A program made the translations under genes and the position numbers. Source: Trichococcus patagoniensis (GTDB taxonomy: Bacteria > Bacillota > Bacilli > Lactobacillales > Aerococcaceae). Taken from it: a DNA stretch of 64,000 nucleotides. The notes beneath the pieces were generated by a model. It saw only the letters and a list, made by a program, of their open reading frames with translations. It did not search any database and was not told where the DNA came from. Positions 19,084 through 26,711 of this stretch are shown here, in pieces (the stretch's first letter is position 1; each line of letters begins with the position of its first letter). The stretch covers positions 1 through 64,000 of the forward strand of contig NZ_QAOM01000013.1 of assembly GCF_003051085.1 (NCBI RefSeq), written 5' to 3'.

Positions 19084-20408
19084 AAACACTGATAACAAAC
19101 GTCACTGTACTGACCATGAACGCGGATTATGATGTCTTCGAAAAGGGCTTTATCCTTTTCGAAGACGACCAGATTCTTGCTGTGGGTCCGGCTGAACAGC
19201 AGCCGAATGCTGGCTATGATCGGATGGTCGACGGAAGGAATGCCATCGCCATGCCCGGGATGGTGAACACCCACACCCATATCGGCATGATTCCCTTCCG
19301 CTCACTCGGCGATGATACGCCGGATCGGCTGCGCCGTTTTCTCTTCCCGCTGGAAAAAGCCTGCATGACCAAACAACTGGCCTACCACAGCGGTAAATAT
19401 GCCATCGCTGAAATGCAGTTGGCAGGCGTAACCACGTTCATGGATATGTATTATTTCGAAGATGAGCTGGCAAGAGCCGCCGATGAAATGAAAGTGCGAG
19501 CCATCCTGGGGGAAACCATCATCGACTTCGCCACTTGCGACACGACTGAACCGCATGGCGGACTGGCTTATGCGGAAACTTTCATCCCGAAATGGCTAGA
19601 CCACGAGTTGATCACGCCTGCCATCGCGCCGCATGCCCCCAACACGAACAGCCCGCAAGCTTTGCAGCAGGCAGCTGCCATCGCTGAAAAATACGGTGTT
19701 CCGATCACTTTGCACCTGAGTGAAATGGACTATGAAATCCGCTACTTCCAGGAAAAATACGGAAAAACGCCGGTAGCCTTCCTGAATGACCTGGGTGTCT
19801 TGAGCGACCGGCTTATAGCTGCACATTGCATTCTGGTCACAGCTGAAGATATCGCACTCTTGAAGCGAAATGACGTGGCCGTTGCTCACTGTATCGGGGC
19901 AAATACGAAATCTGCCAAAGGCGTCGCACCTGTAAATGCCATGTTGGAGGCAGGTGTCCGGGTCGGGCTCGGCACAGATGGGCCAAGCAGCGGAAATACA
20001 TTGGATCTGTTCACCCAAATGCGCATGTTCGCCAATTTCCATAAAACCCATCTGCAGGACCGTGCAGCTTTCCCAGCCCGTGATATAGTCCGCCTAGCCA
20101 CGCTCGGAGGCGCCGAAGTATTGGGATTGGCCGATAAGATCGGCTCGCTGGAACCAGGCAAAAAGGCCGATCTTGTCCTCGTCGAAACAGACTCCGCAAA
20201 TATGTTTCCAATATTCGATCCATATGCTGTACTGGTTTATTCCGCAAATGCAGGAAACGTATCGGAAGTCTTCATCAACGGGGTTCCAATCGTTTCCTGC
20301 AAACAATTGCTCACCCAGGATTTGAGTGCTTTAAAGACTGCATTGGCATCCGAAATGCACGACTTCATCAAACAAGCAAAATTAAACGAGAGTAAAGAAA
20401 TCCTCTGA
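19080..20408 (+). CDS. Amidohydrolase, MTA/SAH (or related) deaminase family
   Basis: Metal-dependent deaminase of 442 residues from the MtaD/TrzN group, which act on adenosine, 5'-methylthioadenosine, S-adenosylhomocysteine or related aminopurines. Visible: HTHIGM (metal HxH), HLSEMDYE (His and catalytic Glu), AHCILV, and GTDGPSSGNTLDLFTQMR with the metal Asp. C-terminal composite beta domain SLEPGKKADLVLVET. It is coupled to ade and followed by a bidirectional terminator. Which 6-aminopurine it uses cannot be read from sequence; an adenosine or methylthioadenosine role would fit the neighbours. Confidence 0.85.
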   Translation: MKTLITNVTVLTMNADYDVFEKGFILFEDDQILAVGPAEQQPNAGYDRMVDGRNAIAMPGMVNTHTHIGMIPFRSLGDDTPDRLRRFLFPLEKACMTKQLAYHSGKYAIAEMQLAGVTTFMDMYYFEDELARAADEMKVRAILGETIIDFATCDTTEPHGGLAYAETFIPKWLDHELITPAIAPHAPNTNSPQALQQAAAIAEKYGVPITLHLSEMDYEIRYFQEKYGKTPVAFLNDLGVLSDRLIAAHCILVTAEDIALLKRNDVAVAHCIGANTKSAKGVAPVNAMLEAGVRVGLGTDGPSSGNTLDLFTQMRMFANFHKTHLQDRAAFPARDIVRLATLGGAEVLGLADKIGSLEPGKKADLVLVETDSANMFPIFDPYAVLVYSANAGNVSEVFINGVPIVSCKQLLTQDLSALKTALASEMHDFIKQAKLNESKEIL

Positions 20409-20414
20409 CTACAT

Positions 20415-20452
20415 AAAAAGCCGCCGTCCCGAATAAAGGACAGCGGCTTTTT
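20415..20452. terminator. Bidirectional terminator between two convergent genes
   Basis: AAAAAGCCGC (20415-20424) and GCGGCTTTTT (20443-20452) with an inner TCC/GGA pair; T-runs on both strands, serving the deaminase on plus and the HAD gene on minus. Confidence 0.9.
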
Positions 20453-20461
20453 TCAATCTAT

Positions 20462-21124
20462 TTACGCATCCAGCAGGTTTGCAAGAATGATTTCCAGTTC
20501 GACGAAAGAGTGCGCGATGCTGTCGGGCTGTTCCGCCAGCATAATTTGGGCGGAGCTTCCGCCCCAAGTGATGCCGACAGTCTTTGTGCCCGCCATTTTG
20601 CCCATCTGCATATCATAGATGGTGTCACCGATCATGACCGTGTCATCCTTCGCCATGGGGATCTGCTCCCAGGCGGTGAAGATGGCTTCCGGGTTCGGTT
20701 TGTGCTGGTTCATGTTATCCAATCCGATGATCACTTCCATCAGGTCCACCAGGTCCAATGCAGCCAGACTGCGCAACAAAGCCTTGGTTGCTTTGTTGGA
20801 AATCACACCCAGATGATGGCCGTTCCCTTTCAGTTCCATCAGGGACTCCCGCGCTAAATCATACGATTCCAACAGCATATTTTCATATTTCTCGTATTTG
20901 TCCCAAAAGACTTCCATCAGCTTATCCATCTCGACCGGGGAGAGTGCATACTGCTTCAGATAGCCGGTGAACTTCACGACATGCGGTTTTCCTCTGTCCG
21001 CTCGAAGTTGTTCAGTGGTTGGAGCGGGATAGCCGAATTGTTCAAACGTATCCATTGTAGCCATTTCGCTTATTTTGCATGTTTCCGCCAAGGTACCATC
21101 AAAATCGAATAATAATAATCCCAT
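20462..21124 (-). CDS. HAD-family phosphatase (PpaX/Gph-like)
   Basis: Haloacid dehalogenase-like hydrolase, 220 residues from the chosen start. Motif I DFDGTLAET (nucleophile Asp and acid/base Asp), motif II in GVISNKATK, motif III Lys in NQHKPNPEA, motif IV GDTIYDMQMGKMAG. A helical cap follows motif I, as in phosphoglycolate phosphatase and pyrophosphatase PpaX. The frame is open to 21148, but the ATG at 21124 (MGLLLFDFDG) has GGGA 9 nt upstream and gives the family start. Single gene; substrate unknown. Confidence 0.85.
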   Translation of the reverse strand: MGLLLFDFDGTLAETCKISEMATMDTFEQFGYPAPTTEQLRADRGKPHVVKFTGYLKQYALSPVEMDKLMEVFWDKYEKYENMLLESYDLARESLMELKGNGHHLGVISNKATKALLRSLAALDLVDLMEVIIGLDNMNQHKPNPEAIFTAWEQIPMAKDDTVMIGDTIYDMQMGKMAGTKTVGITWGGSSAQIMLAEQPDSIAHSFVELEIILANLLDA

Positions 21125-21328
21125 CTTCCATCTTCCCTTCGATCGCAACTATGAACTGGATGCGGACAATAGAGGTGCACTCTACTTTTAACGCAGGAGC
21201 TCAAAAATTCCGAATGTTCACTATAATCAAAATTATAGCAAACAAAAACGACAGAATAATGAGGGTTTATTTAGAATTTGGAAAGAATTCACTCGTTTTC
21301 ATCATCATATAACCGTTATTTCCGAACG

Positions 21329-21459
21329 TTAAGGTATAACAGATTTCTTAATGTACTGATTTAACTCTTCCAGCCCTTTGGCATTGCGATGCGGGTAGTT
21401 GGATAGGGGCAATTGACGGAATATCAAAATTTGCGTAAGATTCTGTGGTTGAAATGTTA
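21329..21459 (-). pseudogene. Possible gene remnant (C-terminal fragment)
   Basis: A minus-strand frame of some 43 codons ending in TAA reads as protein-like sequence (QILIFRQLPLSNYPHRN, KGLEELNQYIKKSVIP) but has no start or ribosome site; upstream it runs straight into the triple-hairpin repeat. It resembles the tail of a transposase or other protein whose front part has been lost. I do not recognise the family, and chance is possible. Confidence 0.3.
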
Positions 21460-21630
21460 CTCCGGCGAACGGAGGCCTCGCCGGAGTTCGGCCTGCATTT
21501 TTTCATGCGTTCTCCGATGAGCACGGCTTCATCGGAGTTGGGCCCGAAAGTTACCGGTGTTCTCCGGTGGACGGATTCTTCACCGGAGCTGAGCCCACAT
21601 TCCGGCGCGTTCCTCCGGCTAGCGGGCACA
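21460..21630 (+). repeat. Triple-hairpin repeat, copy 1
   Basis: Three consecutive hairpins: CTCCGGCGA/TCGCCGGAG (21460-21468, 21478-21486), CTCCGATGA/TCATCGGAG (21512-21520, 21529-21537), CTCCGGTG/CACCGGAG (21562-21569, 21581-21588), then a TCCGGCGCG/CCTCCGGCTAGCGGG tail. Spacers such as GTTCGGCC and loops (GCACGGCT, GACGGATTCT) are shared with copies 2 and 3. Confidence 0.85.
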
Positions 21631-21638
21631 CAATAAGA

Positions 21639-21675
21639 AGAAGGGAGGCCTCATTTATCTCGGGGCCTCCCTTCT
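21639..21675 (-). terminator. Terminator of the thiamine salvage operon
   Basis: AGAAGGGAGGCC (21639-21650) pairs perfectly with GGCCTCCCTTCT (21664-21675), 5 nt beyond the thiD stop. Confidence 0.8.
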
Positions 21676-21679
21676 CTTT

Positions 21680-22462
21680 TCAGTTGATGCGGTAAGCGTG
21701 ATTGAGAGGGCCGCTGCCCTTGCCCAGATCCAGTCCGTCGCGGAGCGCGCCGGTGATGTAGGCTTTGGCTTGGCGGATGCTCGCTTCCATTCCGTGGCCT
21801 AAAGCCAGATTCGCGGCGATGGCTGAGGAAAGCGTGCAGCCGGTGCCGTGCGTATTCGGGTTTTCGATCCGTTCCGACTCGAACCAGCTGGCTTTCCCGT
21901 CCGAAAAGAGCAGATCGTCGGCGCTGTCCTTCAGATGGCCGCCCTTCAGGAGTACGCTAGTGCCTGCTGCTGAAGCGATGCGGGCCGCGGCAGCCAACAT
22001 ATCCGCCTTCGTCTCGATCTTGACACCGCTCAGTGCTTCTCCTTCCGGCACATTGGGGGTGATCACATCAGCCAACGGCAACAACAGCGTCCGCAAAGCC
22101 TGGCTGGCATCATCCTGCATCAGGCTGCTGCCGCTTGTGGCCACCATGACCGGATCTACGACGATATTCTCCGCTTTGTATTCAATCAGCTTCTCGGCGA
22201 TGACCTTGATGATCGCGGCATTCGACACCATACCGATTTTCACCGCATCCGGCCGGATATCCTTAAAGACGCAATCCAATTGCTGCGCCACAAATTCAGG
22301 CATCACTTCCATGATTCCGGCCACGCCTGTCGTGTTCTGTGCCGTCAGCGCCGTGATCACGCTCATCCCATAAACTTTATGCGCCATCATCGTCTTGAGG
22401 TCCGCTTGAATCCCAGCTCCGCCGCTGCTGTCCGAACCGGCGATCGTCAATACTGTTTTCAT
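21680..22462 (-). CDS. thiD: Hydroxymethylpyrimidine/phosphomethylpyrimidine kinase
   Basis: Phosphorylates HMP and HMP-P to HMP-PP for thiamine assembly. Ribokinase-like fold: AGSDSSGGAGIQADLKTM at the N-terminus binds HMP; the anion-hole region NTHGTGCTLSSAIAANLA with the catalytic Asp/Cys neighbourhood lies near residue 205. About 260 residues, normal. Of several in-frame starts, ATG 22462 (MKTVLTIAGSD) is best placed, 10 nt after AAAGGA and matching homologues. Last gene of thiM-thiE-HAD-thiD. No thiC, thiG or thiS is in the window, so the operon is for salvage. Confidence 0.95.
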   Translation of the reverse strand: MKTVLTIAGSDSSGGAGIQADLKTMMAHKVYGMSVITALTAQNTTGVAGIMEVMPEFVAQQLDCVFKDIRPDAVKIGMVSNAAIIKVIAEKLIEYKAENIVVDPVMVATSGSSLMQDDASQALRTLLLPLADVITPNVPEGEALSGVKIETKADMLAAAARIASAAGTSVLLKGGHLKDSADDLLFSDGKASWFESERIENPNTHGTGCTLSSAIAANLALGHGMEASIRQAKAYITGALRDGLDLGKGSGPLNHAYRIN

Positions 22463-22470
22463 GTTTTTGC

Positions 22471-23115
22471 TCATCCTTTCCAATCCGAAAATGAATAGAT
22501 ATACTGCTCCGTCAACGCTTCGATACGCTCCCTATCTTGTGCGGCACTCTCATCATAGACGCCGACTACACGGAACCCAGCTGATGTTGCCGTTTCGATG
22601 GCGTGCAGGGCATCCTCAAAGATGATGGTTTTCGTGAGGGGAGCCCCGAGATGTTCGACAGCCCTATGGTAAATGAGCGGATTGTCTTTGCCTGCCTTTA
22701 CTTCACTGCTGGTCAGGATGGTGCTGAAGTATTCCCGGATGCCCAAACGCTCCAAGGCACTCTCGGCCAATTTCCTTTCGGTCGCGGTGGCGATGCACAT
22801 TTTCACATTCTGCTCCTGCAATGTCTGCAGATATTCCGCTGCTCCGGCTTTAAGCGGGACTTCATAACGGTAAAGATCCGCAATCAGCGTTTGGATTTCC
22901 CAAATGATTGTCTCTTCATCTTCGCGCAATCCGTAAGCTTCACGAAAATGTTGGGCAGCTTGCTGCAGGCTCATTGTATTCAAGGTATCCTGCAGACCGG
23001 GAGCCGGCTGCACCTTTTTCTGAAGCAAGTAATTCTGTCCCAACCCTTCCCAGATCGGCATGGAATCCAGTAGCGTCCCGTCCAGGTCAAAGATGGCCGC
23101 TTCCAGTTTCATCAT
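22471..23115 (-). CDS. HAD-family phosphatase in the thiamine operon
   Basis: 214-residue HAD hydrolase of the beta-phosphoglucomutase-like subgroup. Motif I FDLDGTLLDSMPIW, motif II ATATERK, motif III KAGKDNPLIYHRAVEHLG, motif IV IIFEDALHAIETATSAG. The ATG overlaps the thiE stop as ATGA (4 nt), so it is translated with the thiamine genes under the TPP riboswitch. By position it could remove phosphate from a thiamine intermediate or clean up side products, but the family is promiscuous and the substrate is unknown. Confidence 0.85.
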   Translation of the reverse strand: MMKLEAAIFDLDGTLLDSMPIWEGLGQNYLLQKKVQPAPGLQDTLNTMSLQQAAQHFREAYGLREDEETIIWEIQTLIADLYRYEVPLKAGAAEYLQTLQEQNVKMCIATATERKLAESALERLGIREYFSTILTSSEVKAGKDNPLIYHRAVEHLGAPLTKTIIFEDALHAIETATSAGFRVVGVYDESAAQDRERIEALTEQYIYSFSDWKG

Positions 23116-23750
23116 TTCACCATCTCTTCCGCTAACGGGCGCAACCTCTTCACTGCTGCCGTGATGTCCTTCTGCGCGAAGATGGCGGATACAACGGCAA
23201 CTCCGTCGACGCCGCTGCCCTTCAGGTTGAGGATATTCCCTTCAGCGATGCCTCCGATCCCCACAACGGGTATGCTCACCGCCTGGCAGATCTGCTGCAG
23301 CGTTTCGATCGACAGCGTGTTGACATCCAGCTTCGTCGCTGTGCCGTAGATGGCACCGACACCCAGATAATCGGCACCGTTCCGTTCCGCCGTCAACGCT
23401 TCTTCGACGGAATGGGCAGAAACGCCAAGGATTTTTCCCTCTCCGATCCGGCTGCGGACGTCGCCCGCCTGCATATCGCTCTGCCCCACATGAACGCCAT
23501 CCGCATCCAGAGCCAAGGCCACATCGACGGCATCATTGATGATGAATGGGACGCGGTGGCGTTTGGCCACGGCCTGCAGTTCCTTGCCCAGGGAGACAAA
23601 GGCGTCGAAATCCAATTCCTTCTCCCGCAATTGCACGACGGTAACGCCCGCCTGGATGGCTTCTTCAAGTTGTTCCGCCAAGGACGCGTTCCCCAGCCAT
23701 TGGCGATCGGTCACCGCGTAAAGCAACAAATCATTCTTATCTACTCTCAA
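23112..23750 (-). CDS. thiE: Thiamine-phosphate synthase
   Basis: Joins HMP-PP and hydroxyethylthiazole phosphate to thiamine monophosphate. TIM barrel with QLREKELD (HMP-PP binding), NDAVDVALALDADGVHVGQSDM, and the phosphate-binding VGIGGI. The frame stays open to 23798, but AAGGAGG lies 8 nt before the TTG at 23750, which gives MRVDKNDLLLYAVTD and the usual length of about 212; this start overlaps the end of thiM by 14 nt. Confidence 0.95.
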   Translation of the reverse strand: MRVDKNDLLLYAVTDRQWLGNASLAEQLEEAIQAGVTVVQLREKELDFDAFVSLGKELQAVAKRHRVPFIINDAVDVALALDADGVHVGQSDMQAGDVRSRIGEGKILGVSAHSVEEALTAERNGADYLGVGAIYGTATKLDVNTLSIETLQQICQAVSIPVVGIGGIAEGNILNLKGSGVDGVAVVSAIFAQKDITAAVKRLRPLAEEMVK

Positions 23751-24561
23751 TTTTAGCGCCTCCTTCCAGTATTTCGGCCGACATGTTGCTGATTGCATCG
23801 ATGATGTAGCTGCGGTAGGATGATGTGCCTGCCGTATTGCGCAGCATCCTTTCGTAAGCCAGCTCGCCGCTGACGCCCATCAGGCATACCGCTGCTGCGG
23901 TGGCTTCCAATAATTGCTCCGGGTTGGCTCCGCAATAGGCCGCGATCAGTCCGGAAAGCATGCAGCCGGTTCCGGACACCTTCGCCATCTGCGGGTGTCC
24001 GTTGCGGATGATGTAGGCTTTGTCCCGATCCGCGACGATGTCGATGGCGCCGGTGATTGCGATGACCGCATCATGCCGGTCGGCCAATCGTTTGGCGAAA
24101 GCGACCGTTGCCTCGAGCGTCTCCTCGGTCACGGCATCGCTGATGTCGGCATCGACGCCTTTCGTCGTGCCGCTGCCGGAATCGATTGTCTTCATTTCCG
24201 AAATGTTGCCTTTGATCACGGTGAAGGCAATGTCCTCCAGCAACCTGAATGTCGCTTCGGTCCTGAAAGGGGAGGCCCCCGCACCGACCGGATCCAAAAC
24301 GACAGGATGGGAGAGCGCATTGGCTTGGCGACCTGCCAGCAGCATGGACTCCACGGCTCGGCTGTTCAGTGTGCCGATGTTCAGGTTCAGAGCGGTGCAG
24401 ATGGTAGTGATATCCGCGACTTCTTCGGGGGCATCGGCCATGATCGGTGATCCTCCCGCAGCCAAAAGGACATTGGCGACATCATTCACGGTGACATAAT
24501 TGGTGATGCAGTGGACCAGCGGCGCCTGTTGCTGGACGTTTTCGAATAGCGTTTTGAACAT
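23737..24561 (-). CDS. thiM: Hydroxyethylthiazole kinase
   Basis: Phosphorylates salvaged thiazole alcohol. Ribokinase-like: PLVHCITNYVTVNDVANVLLAAGGSPIMADAPEEV at the N-terminus, LDPVGAGASPFR in the middle, and KVSGTGCMLSGLIAAYCG holding the catalytic cysteine motif. 274 residues is normal. First gene of the operon, directly behind the TPP riboswitch. The operon is visibly richer in G+C than its surroundings, a possible sign of separate origin, judged only by eye. Confidence 0.95.
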   Translation of the reverse strand: MFKTLFENVQQQAPLVHCITNYVTVNDVANVLLAAGGSPIMADAPEEVADITTICTALNLNIGTLNSRAVESMLLAGRQANALSHPVVLDPVGAGASPFRTEATFRLLEDIAFTVIKGNISEMKTIDSGSGTTKGVDADISDAVTEETLEATVAFAKRLADRHDAVIAITGAIDIVADRDKAYIIRNGHPQMAKVSGTGCMLSGLIAAYCGANPEQLLEATAAAVCLMGVSGELAYERMLRNTAGTSSYRSYIIDAISNMSAEILEGGAKIESR

Positions 24562-24592
24562 GGGGTACCTCCAAATAGTTTGTTTGATGCGA

Positions 24593-24630
24593 CAAAAAAA
24601 GCGGGAAATGTCCGAATAGGCATTTCCCGC
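24593..24630 (-). terminator. Expression-platform terminator of the TPP riboswitch
   Basis: GCGGGAAATG (24601-24610) pairs with CATTTCCCGC (24621-24630), then a run of seven T on the minus strand; lies between the aptamer and thiM. Confidence 0.85.
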
Positions 24631-24639
24631 TGAATAGAA

Positions 24640-24740
24640 TCATTCAATGTTATGTCCCTACGTTGGCATTATCCAAATCAGGTAATCGGTCGAAGTTGAT
24701 TACTTCCTCTCAGCCTGCTGACACAAGCTCCCTTTTTTCG
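24640..24740 (-). promoter_or_regulatory. TPP riboswitch (THI element)
   Basis: Minus strand contains the aptamer core: CAGGCTGAGAGG, then ACCTGATTTGGATAATGCC and AACGTAGGGA (24655-24716 on the plus strand). With the terminator at 24593-24630 this is a transcription-OFF switch for thiM-thiE-HAD-thiD at high TPP. Confidence 0.95.
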
Positions 24741-24772
24741 TATGCAGTTATGACCTCATCTTAGCATATGCG

Positions 24773-24798
24773 TCATCCTTACTCAAGGATGATTTTTG
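24773..24798. other. Small hairpin behind the esterase gene
   Basis: TCATCCTT (24773-24780) and AAGGATGA (24785-24792), followed by TTTTT on the plus strand only. As a terminator it would face the wrong way for the minus-strand esterase, so its role is unclear. Confidence 0.4.
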
Positions 24799-24809
24799 CT
24801 GCTCCCATT

Positions 24810-26279
24810 TTATTTGGATTGCGCATTCAGCCATTCGAACAGATTCGCATAAGTGGTTTCGCCGACTGTAACTGCCGCCGCACCGCCTCCAGTGGCGTTG
24901 CTCGGCTCGGCCCCGAATGTTTCGGTATCGGTGGCAGCCGCGATCGCTTCCTTATCCTGGACGCCGGTCACCTGTTTGTTGAACAAGTAGATCCAGGAGA
25001 AGTGTCCAAGGTAAGTCGTGCCTGGACTGTCCGTCCCTTCAACCGTTTCATAGTAGGACAACCAAGCATTTTCCGCTCCTGCCTGAATGAGTGCCTGGTA
25101 GGTAGGCAGCACGAAATTTGCAGGGATGACAACCGGATCATCCGCGGATTGGACAAGCCAAATCGGCAGGTCTTTGATTGCCTGGATTTTTTCTTCGGTG
25201 AACCAAGGTTGGTCCGTCTTCACAAAACTCGATGTTCCGGTAGCTTCATCATTCGTTTTCACGTATGTCCCGTCGCTGTTCCGTTCATATTCATAATAGG
25301 CGTAGGCTTCACAGACAGGGTAGGCCGCCGCAAAATATTCCGGGTATTGGATGACCATGTTCATCGTCATATAACCGCCGTTCGAGCAACCGCCCAGATA
25401 GATGCGGTCGGTATCGACGTCCGGATGGGCAGCGACATAGTCCTCGATGGTAGCCATCAGGATTTCGGTGTAGCGGGAAATGCCGCTGCCGTTCCCGTTC
25501 GTGCCGTCCCCTTCATCCATCCAATAGGTAGGCGTTTGGACAGCCAGAACATAAGCCCCTGTCACATCACCCGTTTTGAAATTGGATTGGATCTCCTCTT
25601 TGGCCAATGCCGAAACTTCATTTCCAAGGATAGCGATGTCGGGATCGGTCCCGCCTTCCCCTTGGCCGTGCAACCAAATGACCAGTGGATTCGCTTCCCC
25701 TTCGGCAAGTCCTTCCGGCTCATAAGCAGCCGTCGAAAGCGTCAATTCCTCTTCTTGATCCGTCATCGGATTCACGTAGGTGCCGCTGAAAGTCCCTCTG
25801 GCCGTGAACAAATCGGTATCCGGTGAGATGCGGTTGTTCACGGCATCCTCCGTGATGCTTAAAGAGTAGTCCTCATCCTCGATCGTGATCGAAGGCGCAA
25901 CGATTGCGACCTCATAAACTGGGGACCATTCATTCATCGATGTCGTCGTATTGTAGGTGAACGGAGATCCGATCACGCTGAACGTCGCATCATTGAAGCC
26001 GGTCTCCATATCGATCGCGATGAAGTTTGAGTTTTCCTGCGGATTCCCGTTTTCATCGGATGTGTAGACGTCCGTCACTGTGCGTTCCGCGCCGGCCGTC
26101 ATGACCTGCCAGCCGCTCGGATCGACACTGTCGACTTCATCCTCCAGTTCGATGATGAGTTTCGGTACACCCGGTCCGCCTTCATAGCCTTTCACATAGA
26201 TGCTGGTCTTTACGACGCCAGCATATGTTTCGGCCTGTTGCGCCGAATCCGGTTCGATGATTTCATGATGGTAACGCAT
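24810..26279 (-). CDS. Alpha/beta-hydrolase esterase (prolyl-oligopeptidase-like)
   Basis: 489-residue predicted serine esterase. An N-terminal beta-rich region (1-150) precedes an alpha/beta-hydrolase core: LVIWLHGQGEGG (oxyanion strand), nucleophile Ser in YLGGCSNGGYMTM, acid in VQSADDPVV, and His in YLGHFSW. The closest style is that of polyhydroxybutyrate-depolymerase/feruloyl-esterase-like proteins. There is no signal peptide, although the composition (very acidic, many Gly/Thr/Asp) looks like an exported enzyme; no plausible upstream start adds one. Single gene between the thiamine operon and mnmG. Substrate unknown, perhaps a carbohydrate ester. Confidence 0.75.
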   Translation of the reverse strand: MRYHHEIIEPDSAQQAETYAGVVKTSIYVKGYEGGPGVPKLIIELEDEVDSVDPSGWQVMTAGAERTVTDVYTSDENGNPQENSNFIAIDMETGFNDATFSVIGSPFTYNTTTSMNEWSPVYEVAIVAPSITIEDEDYSLSITEDAVNNRISPDTDLFTARGTFSGTYVNPMTDQEEELTLSTAAYEPEGLAEGEANPLVIWLHGQGEGGTDPDIAILGNEVSALAKEEIQSNFKTGDVTGAYVLAVQTPTYWMDEGDGTNGNGSGISRYTEILMATIEDYVAAHPDVDTDRIYLGGCSNGGYMTMNMVIQYPEYFAAAYPVCEAYAYYEYERNSDGTYVKTNDEATGTSSFVKTDQPWFTEEKIQAIKDLPIWLVQSADDPVVIPANFVLPTYQALIQAGAENAWLSYYETVEGTDSPGTTYLGHFSWIYLFNKQVTGVQDKEAIAAATDTETFGAEPSNATGGGAAAVTVGETTYANLFEWLNAQSK

Positions 26280-26412
26280 CTGCTTCCCCTCCTGTTCTTC
26301 CTTGTTTCATTCACGTTCCATTATACTATAATTCGTTATTCAAAAATCCGGGACTGCAATCAAAAAAGCCGTTGCTGTCCCGAAATGTGGCAGCCCATCT
26401 TTATTGTGCGGA

Positions 26413-26578
26413 CGTTAGCCGGAGGAGAATGACGGAATGCGTGCGCAACTCCGGTGAAGGATCCACTCACCGGAGGACGGCGGCAACAATCAAACTCAAC
26501 TCCGACGAAGCCGTGCTTATCGGAGAACACAGGAAGAATGTGGGCCGAACTCCGGCGGAGCCTCCGCTCGCCGGAGAA
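26413..26578 (-). repeat. Triple-hairpin repeat, copy 2 (inverted)
   Basis: Reverse complement of copies 1 and 3. Hairpins CTCCGGTGA/TCACCGGAG (26449-26457, 26467-26475), CTCCGACGA with TATCGGAG (26500-26508, 26518-26525), CTCCGGCG/CGCCGGAG (26550-26557, 26569-26576). Lies between the esterase promoter and the mnmG terminator. Confidence 0.85.
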
Positions 26579-26592
26579 GAAAAAGAAAACGA

Positions 26593-26634
26593 CAAAAAGA
26601 CGGGACTGCCTCGAAAAAAAAGGAGGCAGCCCCG
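26593..26634 (-). terminator. Terminator of mnmE-mnmG
   Basis: CGGGACTGCCTC (26601-26612) with GAGGCAGCCCCG (26623-26634), one mismatch, followed on the minus strand by TCTTTTTG. Confidence 0.85.
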
Positions 26635-26680
26635 ATTCTTATTCTTATTTACTGCAAATCATCACGCTCTACTCAAATGC

Positions 26681-26711
26681 ATTCTGAATCCCAGAAAACT
26701 CCGTCTAAGCT
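26681..26711 (-). repeat. Covarying hairpin repeat, half copy (after mnmG)
   Basis: Only one arm and one side of the conserved loop remain (TTCTGAATCC, then CTCCGTCTAAGCT), starting directly after the mnmG stop codon at 26712. The complementary arm is absent. Confidence 0.6.

Noticed and set aside
21316-21345. TTATTTCCGAACGTTAAGG as another PurR operator
   Set aside because: It matches a single PurBox well, but no TTCG is found 27 nt away and no purine gene follows; kept only as a possible half site.
24810-25826. Long plus-strand frames opposite the esterase, and similar long frames opposite treC, ade and purH
   Set aside because: They are antisense shadows of clear genes: arginine/histidine/cysteine-rich, without start signals or family motifs.
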